From JARRQJ01 sp963761035 (lineage in GTDB: Bacteria; Pseudomonadota; Gammaproteobacteria; DRLM01), in the NCBI GenBank assembly GCA_963761035.1, contig CAVXFH010000002.1, positions 1,240,001-1,304,000 of the forward strand: a DNA stretch of 64,000 nucleotides. The letters run 5' to 3'. The notes beneath the pieces were generated by a model. The model made no database searches. It worked only from the letters and a program-made list of their open reading frames with translations, and had not been told where the DNA came from. The translations under genes were made by a program, and so were the position numbers. This document shows positions 34,632-43,010 of this stretch, piece after piece. Each line of letters opens with the position of its first letter. Position 1 is the stretch's first letter.

Positions 34632-35069
34632 CTACTTATACCGCTCACCCTCCGGCTTGTCCGTGGCATAGCTATGCACGGTGTAGCGGATGTTGCGGCC
34701 GTCCGCCTCCTGTCGCGACAGACCGAAGCCCGGCTCGTGCTTGGGACGGTTGACGATATACGACATGGTCGGCGATTCCACGCCGCGGGTACTGTTGAAG
34801 GCCGTCACCCGAATGTAGTGATTGGGAAAGGTTTTGCGGCAGTTGTTGATCTCCATGAGGATCCCGGCGGGATCCTTGAGATCAAACATGGGCATGCCGA
34901 ACATCTCCCAATAGGTGTTGCGCGGGTGCGGATCGTCGGTGTATTCGACGTTGACCGCCCAGTTGTTTTTCAGCGCGTATTTGATCTGCGCCGTGATCTG
35001 TGCATCGGTCAAGTCAGGGAGAAACGAGAACTGGCCCTGAGTGATTCGATTGCCGTGATTAGTCATCAT
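34632..35069 (-). CDS. cbbS: Ribulose-bisphosphate carboxylase small subunit, red type
   Basis: A 145-residue form IC-like small subunit. RITQGQFSFLPDLTDAQI at the start, NNWAVNVEYTDDPHPRNTYWEMFG, DPAGILMEINNCRKTFPNHYIRV, and a long C-terminal extension (after SPTMSYIVNRP) typical of red-type enzymes, which forms a beta-hairpin at the central pore. It follows cbbL by 22 bases. MMTN or MTNH are both possible starts. Confidence 0.96.
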   Translation of the reverse strand: MMTNHGNRITQGQFSFLPDLTDAQITAQIKYALKNNWAVNVEYTDDPHPRNTYWEMFGMPMFDLKDPAGILMEINNCRKTFPNHYIRVTAFNSTRGVESPTMSYIVNRPKHEPGFGLSRQEADGRNIRYTVHSYATDKPEGERYK

Positions 35070-35091
35070 GATGGCGTCTCCTTAATCTGTC

Positions 35092-36570
35092 TTACATACT
35101 GGCAGTGGTGGTGGGCACGAAGTCCGCCGTATCAGTGGACTCATAGTTGAAGGTGATATCCTTCCAGGTATCCAGGGCGGCCTTGAGCGGTGAACACCAC
35201 TTGGCGGCGGCCTCGAGGATCTGCGGACCTTCCTTCATATAATCGCGGCCTTCGTTACGCGCCATGATCATGGCCTCCAAAGCTACACGGTTGGCAATCG
35301 CGCCAGCTTGGATACCTTGCGGATGACCGATGGTGCCGCCGCCGAACTGCAGTATCACGTCTTCGCCGAGATAGTGCAGCAGCTGGTGCATCTGACCGGC
35401 GTGAATGCCGCCGGAGGCCACCGGCATGACCTTGTTCAACGAGGCCCAGTCCTGTTCGAAGAACAGACCCTTTTCCAGCTGCATCGGGGTGTGGGTGTCG
35501 AGCAGGGTGTCGTAGAAGCCACCGATCATCAGCGGATCGCCTTCGAGTTTGCCAACAACGGTACCGGCGTGAATATGGTCCACACCCGCCATGCGCATCC
35601 ATTTACAAATGACACGGAAATTCATGCCGTGGTTCTTCTGGCGCGAATAGGTCGAATTACCGGCGCGGTGCAGGTGCAGGATCATGTCGTTCTTGCGAGC
35701 CCACTTGGCCATGGATTGAATCGCGGTATAGCCGATGACCAAGTCGATCATGATGATCACCGAACCCAGCGATTTGGCGAATTCGGCACGCTCATACATG
35801 TCTTCCATGGTGCCGGCGGTGACGTTGAGGTAATGGCCCTTGACTTCACCGGTCGCGGCGGATGCCCTGTTTACGGCCTCCATGCAATACAGGTAGCGGT
35901 CACGCCAGTGCATGAATGGCTGGGAGTTGATGTTCTCGTCATCCTTCACGAAATCGAGGCCGCCCTTGAGCGCCTCATACACCACGCGGCCATAATTGCG
36001 GCCGGACAAACCGAGCTTGGGTTTGGTGGTTGCGCCGAGCAGCGGACGGCCGAACTTGTCCAGACGCTCACGCTCCACGATAACGCCTGTGGCCGGGCCC
36101 TGGAAGGTCTTGAGGTAGGCGACCGGGATGCGCATGTCTTCGAGGCGCAACGCCTTGACGGCCTTGAAACCGAAAACATTGCCGATGATGGAGGCGGTCA
36201 GGTTGGCGATGGAACCCGGCTCGAACAGATCGAGATCGTAGGCTATGTAGGCAAAGTACTGGGCTTCGGTCTTGGTACCTTCACCGGTATTGGGCACCAG
36301 TTCGCACTTAAATGCTTTGGCGCGATAGAGTTCGCAGGCGGTCAAGCGGTCGGTCCATACCACGGTCCAAGTGGCGGTGGACGATTCACCGGCCACCGCA
36401 GCAGCGGCCTCTTCCGGGTCGACGCCAGGCTGAGGCGTAATGCGGAACAGCGCGATTACGTCAGTATCCTTGGGCTTGTAGTCCGGCTCCCAGTAACCCA
36501 TCTTCTTATAGGGTATTACGCCGGATTTATAGCGTTCCTTTCCTTCTTTCAGTGTTTCTGACTTAGCCAT
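35092..36570 (-). CDS. cbbL: Ribulose-bisphosphate carboxylase large subunit, form I red type
   Basis: A 492-residue catalytic subunit of CO2 fixation. The carbamylated lysine lies in GGLDFVKDDENINSQPF, with GVIVERERLDKFGRPLLG, TTKPKLGLSGRNYGRVVYE, HLHRAGNSTYSRQ (catalytic histidine) and FGGGTIGHPQGIQAG (phosphate site). The N terminus YKSGVIPYKKMGYWEPDY and overall length indicate form IC/ID. GAGGAGA lies upstream of ATG 36570. First gene of the cbb operon, divergent from cbbR. Confidence 0.97.
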   Translation of the reverse strand: MAKSETLKEGKERYKSGVIPYKKMGYWEPDYKPKDTDVIALFRITPQPGVDPEEAAAAVAGESSTATWTVVWTDRLTACELYRAKAFKCELVPNTGEGTKTEAQYFAYIAYDLDLFEPGSIANLTASIIGNVFGFKAVKALRLEDMRIPVAYLKTFQGPATGVIVERERLDKFGRPLLGATTKPKLGLSGRNYGRVVYEALKGGLDFVKDDENINSQPFMHWRDRYLYCMEAVNRASAATGEVKGHYLNVTAGTMEDMYERAEFAKSLGSVIIMIDLVIGYTAIQSMAKWARKNDMILHLHRAGNSTYSRQKNHGMNFRVICKWMRMAGVDHIHAGTVVGKLEGDPLMIGGFYDTLLDTHTPMQLEKGLFFEQDWASLNKVMPVASGGIHAGQMHQLLHYLGEDVILQFGGGTIGHPQGIQAGAIANRVALEAMIMARNEGRDYMKEGPQILEAAAKWCSPLKAALDTWKDITFNYESTDTADFVPTTTASM

Positions 36571-36727
36571 GACTCTAGTCTCCTCAAGTAGTTATACTGT
36601 CTATACCGTAGCCAATCCTGCCCCCAAGGGTGCTACGCCGCAGGCGGTGTAGCCGGCAATGTCACTACGTTGACCTTATCCTGCCCGGCGATAGCCATCA
36701 ATAACAGTCAATTTTTTCGATCATCAT

Positions 36728-36753
36728 GATAGACTTTTGTCTATCTATATAAT
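36728..36753 (+). promoter_or_regulatory. CbbR-type operator and -10 of cbbR
   Basis: GATAGAC (36728-36734), TTTT, GTCTATC (36739-36745) form a perfect 7-bp inverted repeat immediately before TATAAT (36748-36753). LysR-type regulators bind dyads near their own promoters, so this is the natural CbbR autoregulatory site and may also control cbbL. No good -35 box is seen. cbbR starts at 36777. Confidence 0.6.
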
Positions 36754-36776
36754 CCATTTGGACGAGCGCCTTATCT

Positions 36777-37691
36777 ATGCGACGCACCACTTTGCGTCAA
36801 CTCGAAGTCTTTGAAGCCATCGCACGGCTCGGCAGTTTTACGCGCGCCGCGGAGGAATTGCATCTCACCCAACCTACGGTGTCCATGCAGATCAAGAAGC
36901 TCACCGATGCCGTGGGTATGCCTTTGTTCGAACAACTGGGGAAAAGAATCTATCTCACGGCGGCGGGACGCACGCTGCAAAATTTCTCGCGGGAAATATT
37001 TGAACACTTCGCCCGCTTCGAGATGCAAGTAGCCGACTTGAAAGGTTTGAAGAAGGGGGGATTGCGGCTCGGCGTGATCACCACCGCCAAGTATTTCATC
37101 CCGCGCCTCCTCGGCCCTTTCTGCCGGGAGTATCCGAGCATTGATGTCTCGATGAAGGTATCGAATCGCGAACGGATACTGGAGCGTCTGAGTAACAATG
37201 AAGACGATCTGTATATTCTAGGACTGCCGCCGGAAGAGATCGATGTCATCGCGGTACCGTTTCTGTCCAATCCCTTGGTCGTGCTGGCGCCCGCCGATCA
37301 CCACCTGGCGCAGGCGAAAGAAATTCCGCTGCGGCGCCTAGCGGAAGAACCGTTTCTATTGCGCGAATACGGTTCGGGAACGCGGATCGCGACGGAACAA
37401 TTGTTCGCAAAATATAACTTAAAAATAAAGATGCGTATGGAGTTGGGCAGCAATGAAGCCATCAAGCAAGCCGTGATCGGAGGGTTGGGCATCTCGGTAT
37501 TATCCCGCCATACCCTGACCATGGACTTTCCGCTGGACCGGCTTGCCCTGTTGGATGTGGAAGGGTTTCCCATCGAACGTCACTGGTATGTGGCATACCC
37601 CAAGGGCAAACAGCTCTCGGTGGTGGCAAATACTTTTCTCGATTACCTCATGCAAGTACATCAGCACCTAAACGACGTGTTACCCTATTAA
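36777..37691 (+). CDS. cbbR: LysR-type transcriptional regulator CbbR
   Basis: A 304-residue LTTR. The N-terminal winged helix-turn-helix (TLRQLEVFEAIARLGSFTRA, LHLTQPTVSMQIKKLTDAVG) is followed by the effector domain (GGLRLGVITTAKYFIPRLL, PLVVLAPADHHLA, SNEAIKQAVIGGLGISVLSRH). CbbR activates the cbb operon in response to Calvin-cycle metabolites. It is divergent from cbbL, sharing a 206-base control region with a perfect dyad. Confidence 0.95.
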   Translation: MRRTTLRQLEVFEAIARLGSFTRAAEELHLTQPTVSMQIKKLTDAVGMPLFEQLGKRIYLTAAGRTLQNFSREIFEHFARFEMQVADLKGLKKGGLRLGVITTAKYFIPRLLGPFCREYPSIDVSMKVSNRERILERLSNNEDDLYILGLPPEEIDVIAVPFLSNPLVVLAPADHHLAQAKEIPLRRLAEEPFLLREYGSGTRIATEQLFAKYNLKIKMRMELGSNEAIKQAVIGGLGISVLSRHTLTMDFPLDRLALLDVEGFPIERHWYVAYPKGKQLSVVANTFLDYLMQVHQHLNDVLPY

Positions 37692-37944
37692 AGATAAAAA
37701 CAAGTCCGCACCTTCCCACTATCGCGTCACTAACCAAAACTCCGAAGGACAAAAGCTTGCCGCGACGGATGAAGCCCCTTAAATCAAAAAATAACGTCGC
37801 CCGCCTTCAAGCAGGAATGACGGCGAACCGGCGCCGAAAACATTCTGACAACAATCCATATCCCGTCCTTTTGCCTTGACAGAAATGGATCCGAAAGGCT
37901 TAAATTCAAAAATTGACTGTTTCTTAAACTCCAAGGAACGCGCC

Positions 37945-38181
37945 ATGGCCGAGCCGAACATCGCAAAAAAATCCCCCTACATTATGCAGCTGGCGCCCGG
38001 CGACTATTGGTGGTGCGCCTGCGGCAAGTCCGCCAATCAGCCCTTCTGCGACGGTTCTCACAAAGGCGGTGAATTTACCCCTGTTAAATTCACCGTTACT
38101 TCCAAGGCGCCCCAGGCGCTGTGCGGTTGCAAACACAGCGGCAACAAACCTCACTGCGACGGCACACACAATACACTTTGA
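37945..38181 (+). CDS. Double CDGSH iron-sulfur protein
   Basis: A 78-residue protein with two CDGSH-type zinc-finger-like motifs: CACGKSANQPFCDGSH and CGCKHSGNKPHCDGTH. Each should hold a 2Fe-2S cluster with three-Cys, one-His ligation. The start at 37945 (MAEPNIAKK) follows AAGGAAC; a longer in-frame start at 37876 would add an unlikely tail. Soluble, probably a redox or Fe-S transfer protein. Its neighbours are cbbR and a tfoX-like remnant, which say little about its role. Confidence 0.9.
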   Translation: MAEPNIAKKSPYIMQLAPGDYWWCACGKSANQPFCDGSHKGGEFTPVKFTVTSKAPQALCGCKHSGNKPHCDGTHNTL

Positions 38182-38222
38182 TGGAATAAGCGAGGTTTCA
38201 ACCTCCCTGTAACCTTTTACTC

Positions 38223-38467
38223 ATGGTCTGCGACGAAGAACTCGCGGACGGATTGTGGGAAATTTCCGCCAATCGCCGCGGTAGCGCGAACGCCACCCTT
38301 AAGCGCGGGCGGATCCCGGTCATTACACTGCCGTTCTCTAACGTCAGCATGCGCGCGAGATGAATTTCACAGGGAAGACAATGAAGGGCTGCGTGTACGT
38401 GGACCCCATCGGTTTCGAATCCTATGACGATATGGGTACTGGGTGGCGCTTTGTGGGAGCTTGGTGA
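38223..38467 (+). pseudogene. TfoX N-terminal-domain gene remnant
   Basis: Found by reading across frames. ATG 38223 begins MVCDEELADGLWEISANRRG, resembling the start of TfoX_N proteins. After a gap, another frame reads ARADPGHYTAVL, TAA stop (38339-38341), RQHAREMNFTGKTMKGCVYV then DPIGFES, matching the family's conserved (M)xFTGxPMKGxVYV end. The middle (MFGG... region) is missing, there is a frameshift and an internal stop, so the gene is not functional. The tail (to 38467) is also diverged. It lies between the CDGSH gene and amtB. Confidence 0.65.
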
Positions 38468-38541
38468 ATTCCCGCTGCGGAAATAAGCCTGATGCAGCGG
38501 AAACCATTTCTTCACGTTATTTTTATTCCTGCGGTATGCTT

Positions 38542-38570
38542 CAAAAAAAAAGGGCGCCGGAAGGCGCCCT
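38542..38570 (-). terminator. Rho-independent terminator of amtB
   Basis: Read on the reverse strand: GGGCGCC (38563-38569), TTCC loop, GGCGCCC (38552-38558), followed by an uninterrupted run of T (38543-38551 as A on the plus strand). A textbook GC stem with a T tract, 21 bases after the amtB stop. Confidence 0.9.
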
Positions 38571-38590
38571 CACTGAGTACCACACTGGGT

Positions 38591-39955
38591 TCAGAGGTTG
38601 TAACCGCGTTCGTCGTGCAACGCCAGATCCAGGCCCACGGCCTCCTGCTCTTCCGTGACCCGCAGACCGATGACCATGTCGATTATCTTCAGCAGGATGA
38701 AGCTGACCACACCGTCGTAGACTATGGTCGTCAATACGCCGATGGCCTGCTTCCCGAGTTGGGCGCTCATGGTAATGCCTTCGCCCAGACCCGATCCGCC
38801 AAGACTGGCATCGACGCAGACGCCGGTAAGCATGGCGCCGATGATGCCGCCGATGGCGTGCACGCCGAAGGCGTCCAAGGAATCGTCATAGCCCAGGGCG
38901 CGCTTCAATTTGGTTGAGGCAAAATAACAACACACACCGGCTGCAACGCCGATGATCAGGGCGCCGATCGGGCCGGCGGTGCCGGAGGCGGGTGTAATGG
39001 CTACCAGACCGGCCACCGCACCGGAGGCGATACCCAGCACGCTGGGCTTGCCGTGAACCAGCCACTCGGAGAACATCCAGGCCAAGGCCGCGGTGGCGGT
39101 GGCAATCTGCGTCACCGCCATGGCCATGCCGGCGGTGCCGTCGGCGGCCAATTCGGAACCGGCGTTGAAACCGAACCAACCCACCCACAGCAGCGCCGCA
39201 CCCGTCACCGTATAACCCAGATTATGGGGAGGCATGGCGGTGGTGGGATAACCCTTGCGTTTACCCAACACCAGCGCCGCCACTAGGCCGGCGATACCGG
39301 CATTGATGTGCACCACGGTGCCGCCGGCGAAGTCCAGCACGCCCAGCTTGCCCAAGAAGCCGCCGCCCCACACCCAATGGGCAATGGGGGCATACACGAC
39401 CAGCAACCACAGGCCCATGAACCACAGCATGGCGGAAAACTTCATACGATCGGCAAAGGCACCGACGATCAGCGCCGGGGTAATGATGGCGAAGGTCATC
39501 TGGAAAGTCATGAATACCGTTTCGGGTATGCTGCCGCTGATGGCATCACGAATGCCGGCGAGAAAGGCCTTGCCACCGCCAAGATAAGCGTTCATATCGC
39601 CGCCATCACCAAAGGCAAAGCTATAGCCGAACATCATCCACAAAACGGATACCAGCGACGTGATGGCGAAACACTGCATCAACACCGACAATACGTTCTT
39701 GGAGCGCACCATACCGGCATAAAACAAGGCCAGTCCGGGAATGGTCATCATCAACACCAAGGCCGTAGAGGTAAGCATCCATGCGGTGTTACCCGTATCA
39801 AGCTTGGGCGCAGCCGCGGCGGGCGCAGCCGGAGCCTCTGCGGCGGGGGCCGCCGTCTCACCCGCCGGCGCCATGTCGTCGGCAAAGCTCAGTGGCGCCG
39901 CCAACAACATAAACAACAAGGCACACAGACCCAACAGATTTTTATAAAGCTTCAT
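38591..39955 (-). CDS. amtB: Ammonium transporter AmtB
   Basis: A 454-residue Amt/Rh channel for ammonium uptake. An N-terminal signal peptide (LLGLCALLFMLLAAPLSFA) precedes an Ala/Pro/Glu-rich stretch, then 11 TM helices. Motifs: AGGTVVHINAGIAGL with the first pore histidine, DAFGVHAIGGIIGAML with the second, and FYAGMVRSKN. The C-terminal tail (VIGLRVTEEQEAVGLDLALH) binds GlnK. It follows glnK by 21 bases, forming the glnK-amtB operon. Confidence 0.96.
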   Translation of the reverse strand: MKLYKNLLGLCALLFMLLAAPLSFADDMAPAGETAAPAAEAPAAPAAAAPKLDTGNTAWMLTSTALVLMMTIPGLALFYAGMVRSKNVLSVLMQCFAITSLVSVLWMMFGYSFAFGDGGDMNAYLGGGKAFLAGIRDAISGSIPETVFMTFQMTFAIITPALIVGAFADRMKFSAMLWFMGLWLLVVYAPIAHWVWGGGFLGKLGVLDFAGGTVVHINAGIAGLVAALVLGKRKGYPTTAMPPHNLGYTVTGAALLWVGWFGFNAGSELAADGTAGMAMAVTQIATATAALAWMFSEWLVHGKPSVLGIASGAVAGLVAITPASGTAGPIGALIIGVAAGVCCYFASTKLKRALGYDDSLDAFGVHAIGGIIGAMLTGVCVDASLGGSGLGEGITMSAQLGKQAIGVLTTIVYDGVVSFILLKIIDMVIGLRVTEEQEAVGLDLALHDERGYNL

Positions 39956-39976
39956 TTGACACCTCTCTCTTCACGG

Positions 39977-40315
39977 TTACAGTGCGTCGGGACCAGTTTC
40001 ACCGGTACGGATCCGCATGGCCTGCTCTAGGTTGAACACAAATATCTTCCCATCACCGATTTTGCCGGTGTTGGCGGACTTGGCGATGCTCTCCATCACC
40101 TTATCGAGAAGGCCGTCATCCACCGCCACCTCGATCTTTACCTTGGGCAGGAAATCCACCACATACTCCGCACCGCGATACAATTCGGTGTGCCCCTTTT
40201 GGCGGCCGAAACCTTTCACCTCGGTCACCGTGATGCCTTGAACCCCGATCTCGGAAAGGGACTCGCGGACATCGTCCAACTTGAATGGTTTAATAATGGC
40301 TACGACTAGCTTCAT
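39977..40315 (-). CDS. glnK: Nitrogen regulatory PII protein GlnK
   Basis: A 112-residue PII trimer protein sensing ATP/ADP and 2-oxoglutarate. T-loop HTELYRGAEYVVDFLPK with Tyr51, the uridylylation site, plus signature VKGFGRQKGHTELYRG and TGKIGDGKIFVF near the C terminus. The pairing with amtB makes GlnK the best name rather than GlnB. A sigma54-type promoter and an NtrC-like site lie upstream. Confidence 0.93.
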   Translation of the reverse strand: MKLVVAIIKPFKLDDVRESLSEIGVQGITVTEVKGFGRQKGHTELYRGAEYVVDFLPKVKIEVAVDDGLLDKVMESIAKSANTGKIGDGKIFVFNLEQAMRIRTGETGPDAL

Positions 40316-40434
40316 GAATAGTTCTCCTCAGTCAGAAATCCTCGGCACGGCTTGCTCCATTCACTTGTCGCACCCGTCGAGTGGATCCACAAACAACACA
40401 ATTCGGAATTTATTTAAGTTACGCATACCCTTAG

Positions 40435-40449
40435 GCACATTCCATGCCA
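40435..40449 (-). promoter_or_regulatory. Sigma54-type -24/-12 promoter of glnK-amtB
   Basis: On the reverse strand TGGCATGGAATGTGC matches TGGCAC-N5-TTGC at the essential GG (-24) and GC (-12) with exact spacing. It lies 120 bases upstream of the glnK start, giving a leader of about 110 bases. Sigma54 control of glnK-amtB is well known. Confidence 0.65.
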
Positions 40450-40542
40450 TTCAAAAATAATATGTAAATACATAAAGTTATTCTTTTTTATCCCTGCGGA
40501 CGTACAAGGCCATGCACCAATTTTGATGAGCATGCTATCGAT

Positions 40543-40559
40543 TGCACTAAATCGGTGCG
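40543..40559 (-). promoter_or_regulatory. NtrC-like binding site upstream of glnK
   Basis: TGCACT AAATC GGTGCG fits the consensus TGCACC-N5-GGTGCA at 10 of 12 positions and is dyadic, so strand is nominal. It lies about 100 bases upstream of the sigma54 promoter. A second weaker half-site TGCACC is at 40513-40518. The site is a candidate only. Confidence 0.5.
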
Positions 40560-40651
40560 TCGCGAGATGCTACACTCTTAATCGAGTTCACGTAGACTAA
40601 ACAGGCCTGGAGCAAGCACCGCAAAATTAGTCATATAGAAAGGGAACGGCC

Positions 40652-40954
40652 ATGATCGACCCCAAGATGCTCGACAATCTCGCCAACCGCCTGGCGGCGG
40701 CGCTGCCCCCCGGGATCAAAGAGATCAAACAAGACGCGGAAAAGAATTTCCGTGCCATTTTGCAAGGCGCGTTAACCAAACTAAACCTGGTCACCCGGGA
40801 AGAATTCGACGTGCAAACCGCCGTGCTCAACCGCGCCAATGCCAAAGTTCAGGAGCTGGAACGGCTAGTCATGGAATTGGAAGGGCGCATGCAATGCGAG
40901 GAGCCCGGCGCTTCATCCAAGCACAGCGGAGTTAATCAACAGCCCCACGGCTAA
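40652..40954 (+). CDS. ubiK: Ubiquinone biosynthesis accessory factor UbiK (YqiC/BMFP family)
   Basis: A 100-residue protein with an amphipathic N-terminal helix (MLDNLANRLAAALPPGI), the family core (DAEKNFRAILQGALTKLNLVTREEFDVQ cut here as KNFRAILQGALTKL and LVTREEFDVQ), and a C-terminal coiled coil (KVQELERLVMELEGRM). UbiK binds lipids and the UbiJ partner to promote aerobic ubiquinone synthesis. A GGGAAC-type ribosome site precedes ATG 40652. Confidence 0.9.
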   Translation: MIDPKMLDNLANRLAAALPPGIKEIKQDAEKNFRAILQGALTKLNLVTREEFDVQTAVLNRANAKVQELERLVMELEGRMQCEEPGASSKHSGVNQQPHG

Positions 40955-41061
40955 TAAGGATTGCAACCTCGTCGGGCAAAGGAAATAATCGCAATTAAGA
41001 AGGATGCCATCGCCAAGGATACGGGCGAGGTTTGATCGATTCATTGATAGGAACGGATTCC

Positions 41062-42591
41062 TTGTCTCTTGCCGTCGTCTATAGCCGTGCTCAAGAAGGG
41101 ATCACCGCGCCGCTGGTCACGGTTGAAGTCCATCTCGCCAACGGCCTGCCCGGCCTGTCTATCGTGGGCCTGCCAGAAACCACTGTCAAAGAGAGTAAGG
41201 ATAGGGTGCGGGCCGCACTGCTCAACGCCCGTTTTGAGTTTCCCATGCGGCGTATCACGGTTAACCTGGCGCCGGCCGATCTTCCCAAGGAAGGCGGGCG
41301 TTTCGATCTGCCCATCGCCTTAGGGATTCTCGCCGCCTCAGGGCAAATTCCCGAGGAGCAGCTGAATAGACACGAGTTCATCGGCGAACTGGCCTTGACC
41401 GGTGAGCTGCGCGCCATCCGTGGCGCACTCACTGCCGCCCTGCGCAGTCGCGACGCCGGACGCGCATTGATACTGCCCTCCGTCAATGCCGACGAAGCGG
41501 CTCTGGTGAGCAACGCCACCGTTTTGAGCGCGTCCCATCTATTGGAAGTCTGCGAATATCTGCGCGGCGCTAAACCGTTTGCTCCTCACATCTGTTCCAC
41601 AATGCCCATGCACAACCGCGGCGAAGGCGATCTTGCCGATGTGCGCGGCCAACATCATGCCAAGCGCGCGCTGGAGATTTCCGCGGCAGGCGGACACAAT
41701 CTGCTGATGATCGGCCCGCCCGGAACGGGCAAGACCATGCTCGCGAGGCGCCTGCCTTCCATCCTGCCGACGATGACGGAGACAGAATCCTTGGAGGTCG
41801 CGGCCATTGCTTCTCTCAGCGATCAAGGTTTCACCGTCGCGCAGTGGGGCATGCGGCCGTTTCGCGCCCCGCATCACACCGCCTCGGCGGTGGCATTGGT
41901 GGGCGGCGGCTCGCAACCGCGGCCCGGCGAAATCTCTCTCGCCCATCACGGTGTTTTGTTTCTTGATGAATTGCCCGAATTCGACCGACGCGCCCTGGAA
42001 GTGCTGCGCGAACCCATGGAGTCGGGCCGCATCACCATCTCCCGTGCCGCACGCCAAGCGGAATTCCCGGCGTGCTTTCAACTGATCGCCGCCATGAATC
42101 CTTGTCCGTGCGCCTATCTTGGAGATGCCAGCGGCCGGTGTCATTGCTCCGCCGAACAAGTTCATCGCTATCGCGCCCGTCTATCGGGCCCTTTGCTGGA
42201 TCGTATCGATCTGCATGCGGAAGTGCCGAAAGTACCGCATCAGATATTGAGCAATACGGAAACCGCCGGTCCTACCAGCGCCGAGATTCGCCAAAATGTG
42301 GAAGCGGCGCGACGACAGCAGCTACAACGCGCCGGCAAACTCAATCGCGCCATGTCCACGCGCGAGATCGAACGCCTTTGTCACCTTGAAAAAAACGTGG
42401 CAAGCCTGCTGGAGCAGGCGGTAGAAAAATTGGGTCTGTCCGCCCGCGCCTATCATCGCGTCTTGAAGGTGGCGCGCACTATCGCCGACCTCGCGAATTC
42501 ATCTGCCATCGAAATCCCCCATGTCAGCGAGGCGATCTCCTATCGCAGACTGGATCGACGGACCGGTGCCGCGTTTGCTGTCGAGCGGTAA
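41062..42591 (+). CDS. comM: YifB/ComM family Mg-chelatase-like AAA+ ATPase
   Basis: About 509 residues. It contains an N-terminal Lon-like region (LSLAVVYSRAQEG, VGLPETTVKESKDRVRAALL), Walker A MIGPPGTGKTMLARRLPSIL, Walker B GVLFLDELPEF, SRAARQAEFPACFQLI, a cysteine-rich NPCPCAYLG...CHCSAEQV motif and a C-terminal helical domain. ComM drives branch migration during natural transformation in some species. TTG 41062 is chosen because family members begin near SLAVVYSR and AGGAA lies upstream; TTG 41032 is the alternative, and no ATG is available. Confidence 0.92.
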   Translation: MSLAVVYSRAQEGITAPLVTVEVHLANGLPGLSIVGLPETTVKESKDRVRAALLNARFEFPMRRITVNLAPADLPKEGGRFDLPIALGILAASGQIPEEQLNRHEFIGELALTGELRAIRGALTAALRSRDAGRALILPSVNADEAALVSNATVLSASHLLEVCEYLRGAKPFAPHICSTMPMHNRGEGDLADVRGQHHAKRALEISAAGGHNLLMIGPPGTGKTMLARRLPSILPTMTETESLEVAAIASLSDQGFTVAQWGMRPFRAPHHTASAVALVGGGSQPRPGEISLAHHGVLFLDELPEFDRRALEVLREPMESGRITISRAARQAEFPACFQLIAAMNPCPCAYLGDASGRCHCSAEQVHRYRARLSGPLLDRIDLHAEVPKVPHQILSNTETAGPTSAEIRQNVEAARRQQLQRAGKLNRAMSTREIERLCHLEKNVASLLEQAVEKLGLSARAYHRVLKVARTIADLANSSAIEIPHVSEAISYRRLDRRTGAAFAVER

Positions 42592-42623
42592 CGGGATTCA
42601 CAAGTAGCCACGAGCGCTCAAGG

Positions 42624-42854
42624 TTAGGCAATGCGGCGCGTCAAGGCAACGAGGTCCTGGAATTCATCCATATCTTCATTATCCGATCGCATTTCCACGG
42701 CAGGGTAAGGCTGGCTCTCCAAATAACGGCCATAAAAGCGACGCGGCGCCGCATCGGATAAACCGCGCGCGGTTTGGACTGGATAATACGCAGTCGCTGC
42801 CTGTTGCCTTGGCATGCGTGTATCTTTTGCGGCTTGCACTGTATATTTTGCCAT
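42624..42854 (-). CDS. Possible small protein divergent from the mod operon
   Basis: A 76-codon frame with protein-like composition (PYPAVEMRSDNEDMDEFQDL), no recognised family, no membrane segment and no clear ribosome site. Its start overlaps an inverted repeat (42839-42858). It may be real or chance. Confidence 0.3.
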   Translation of the reverse strand: MAKYTVQAAKDTRMPRQQAATAYYPVQTARGLSDAAPRRFYGRYLESQPYPAVEMRSDNEDMDEFQDLVALTRRIA

Positions 42855-42858
42855 ACAG
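42839..42858 (+). promoter_or_regulatory. Inverted repeat upstream of the mod operon, candidate operator
   Basis: CTGTAT (42839-42844) and ATACAG (42853-42858) form a perfect dyad with an 8-base spacer, 42 bases upstream of a small ORF and 152 bases before modA. It resembles a generic repressor site; a ModE role is conceivable from context only. Confidence 0.4.
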
Positions 42859-42880
42859 CGCTATCCAAGGAAGTCGATCG

Positions 42881-42988
42881 ATGCGTCATTCCAAAAAGCT
42901 CAGGGTCCGCGGCGGCATCTGGCCGGGACACGGAAACCATCCCTTGCTCGACTACGGCGATCTCATGGGCACCGCCATCAAATTTTAA
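42881..42988 (+). CDS. Possible 35-residue small protein at the head of the mod operon
   Basis: ATG 42881 with AAGGAAG 8 bases upstream gives MRHSKKLRVRGGIWPGHGN... of 35 codons, ending GDLMGTAIKF before TAA. Sequence is Gly/His-rich with an ordered feel (RGGIWPGHGNHPLLDYGDLM). I recognise no family. It ends 22 bases before modA, so could be co-transcribed. Confidence 0.4.
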   Translation: MRHSKKLRVRGGIWPGHGNHPLLDYGDLMGTAIKF

Positions 42989-43010
42989 ACATCGCTGGGG
43001 AGAAACAGCC

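Noticed and set aside
35308..36561. Open frame of 417 codons on the plus strand
   Set aside because: Antisense shadow of cbbL; no recognisable domain and no initiation signal.
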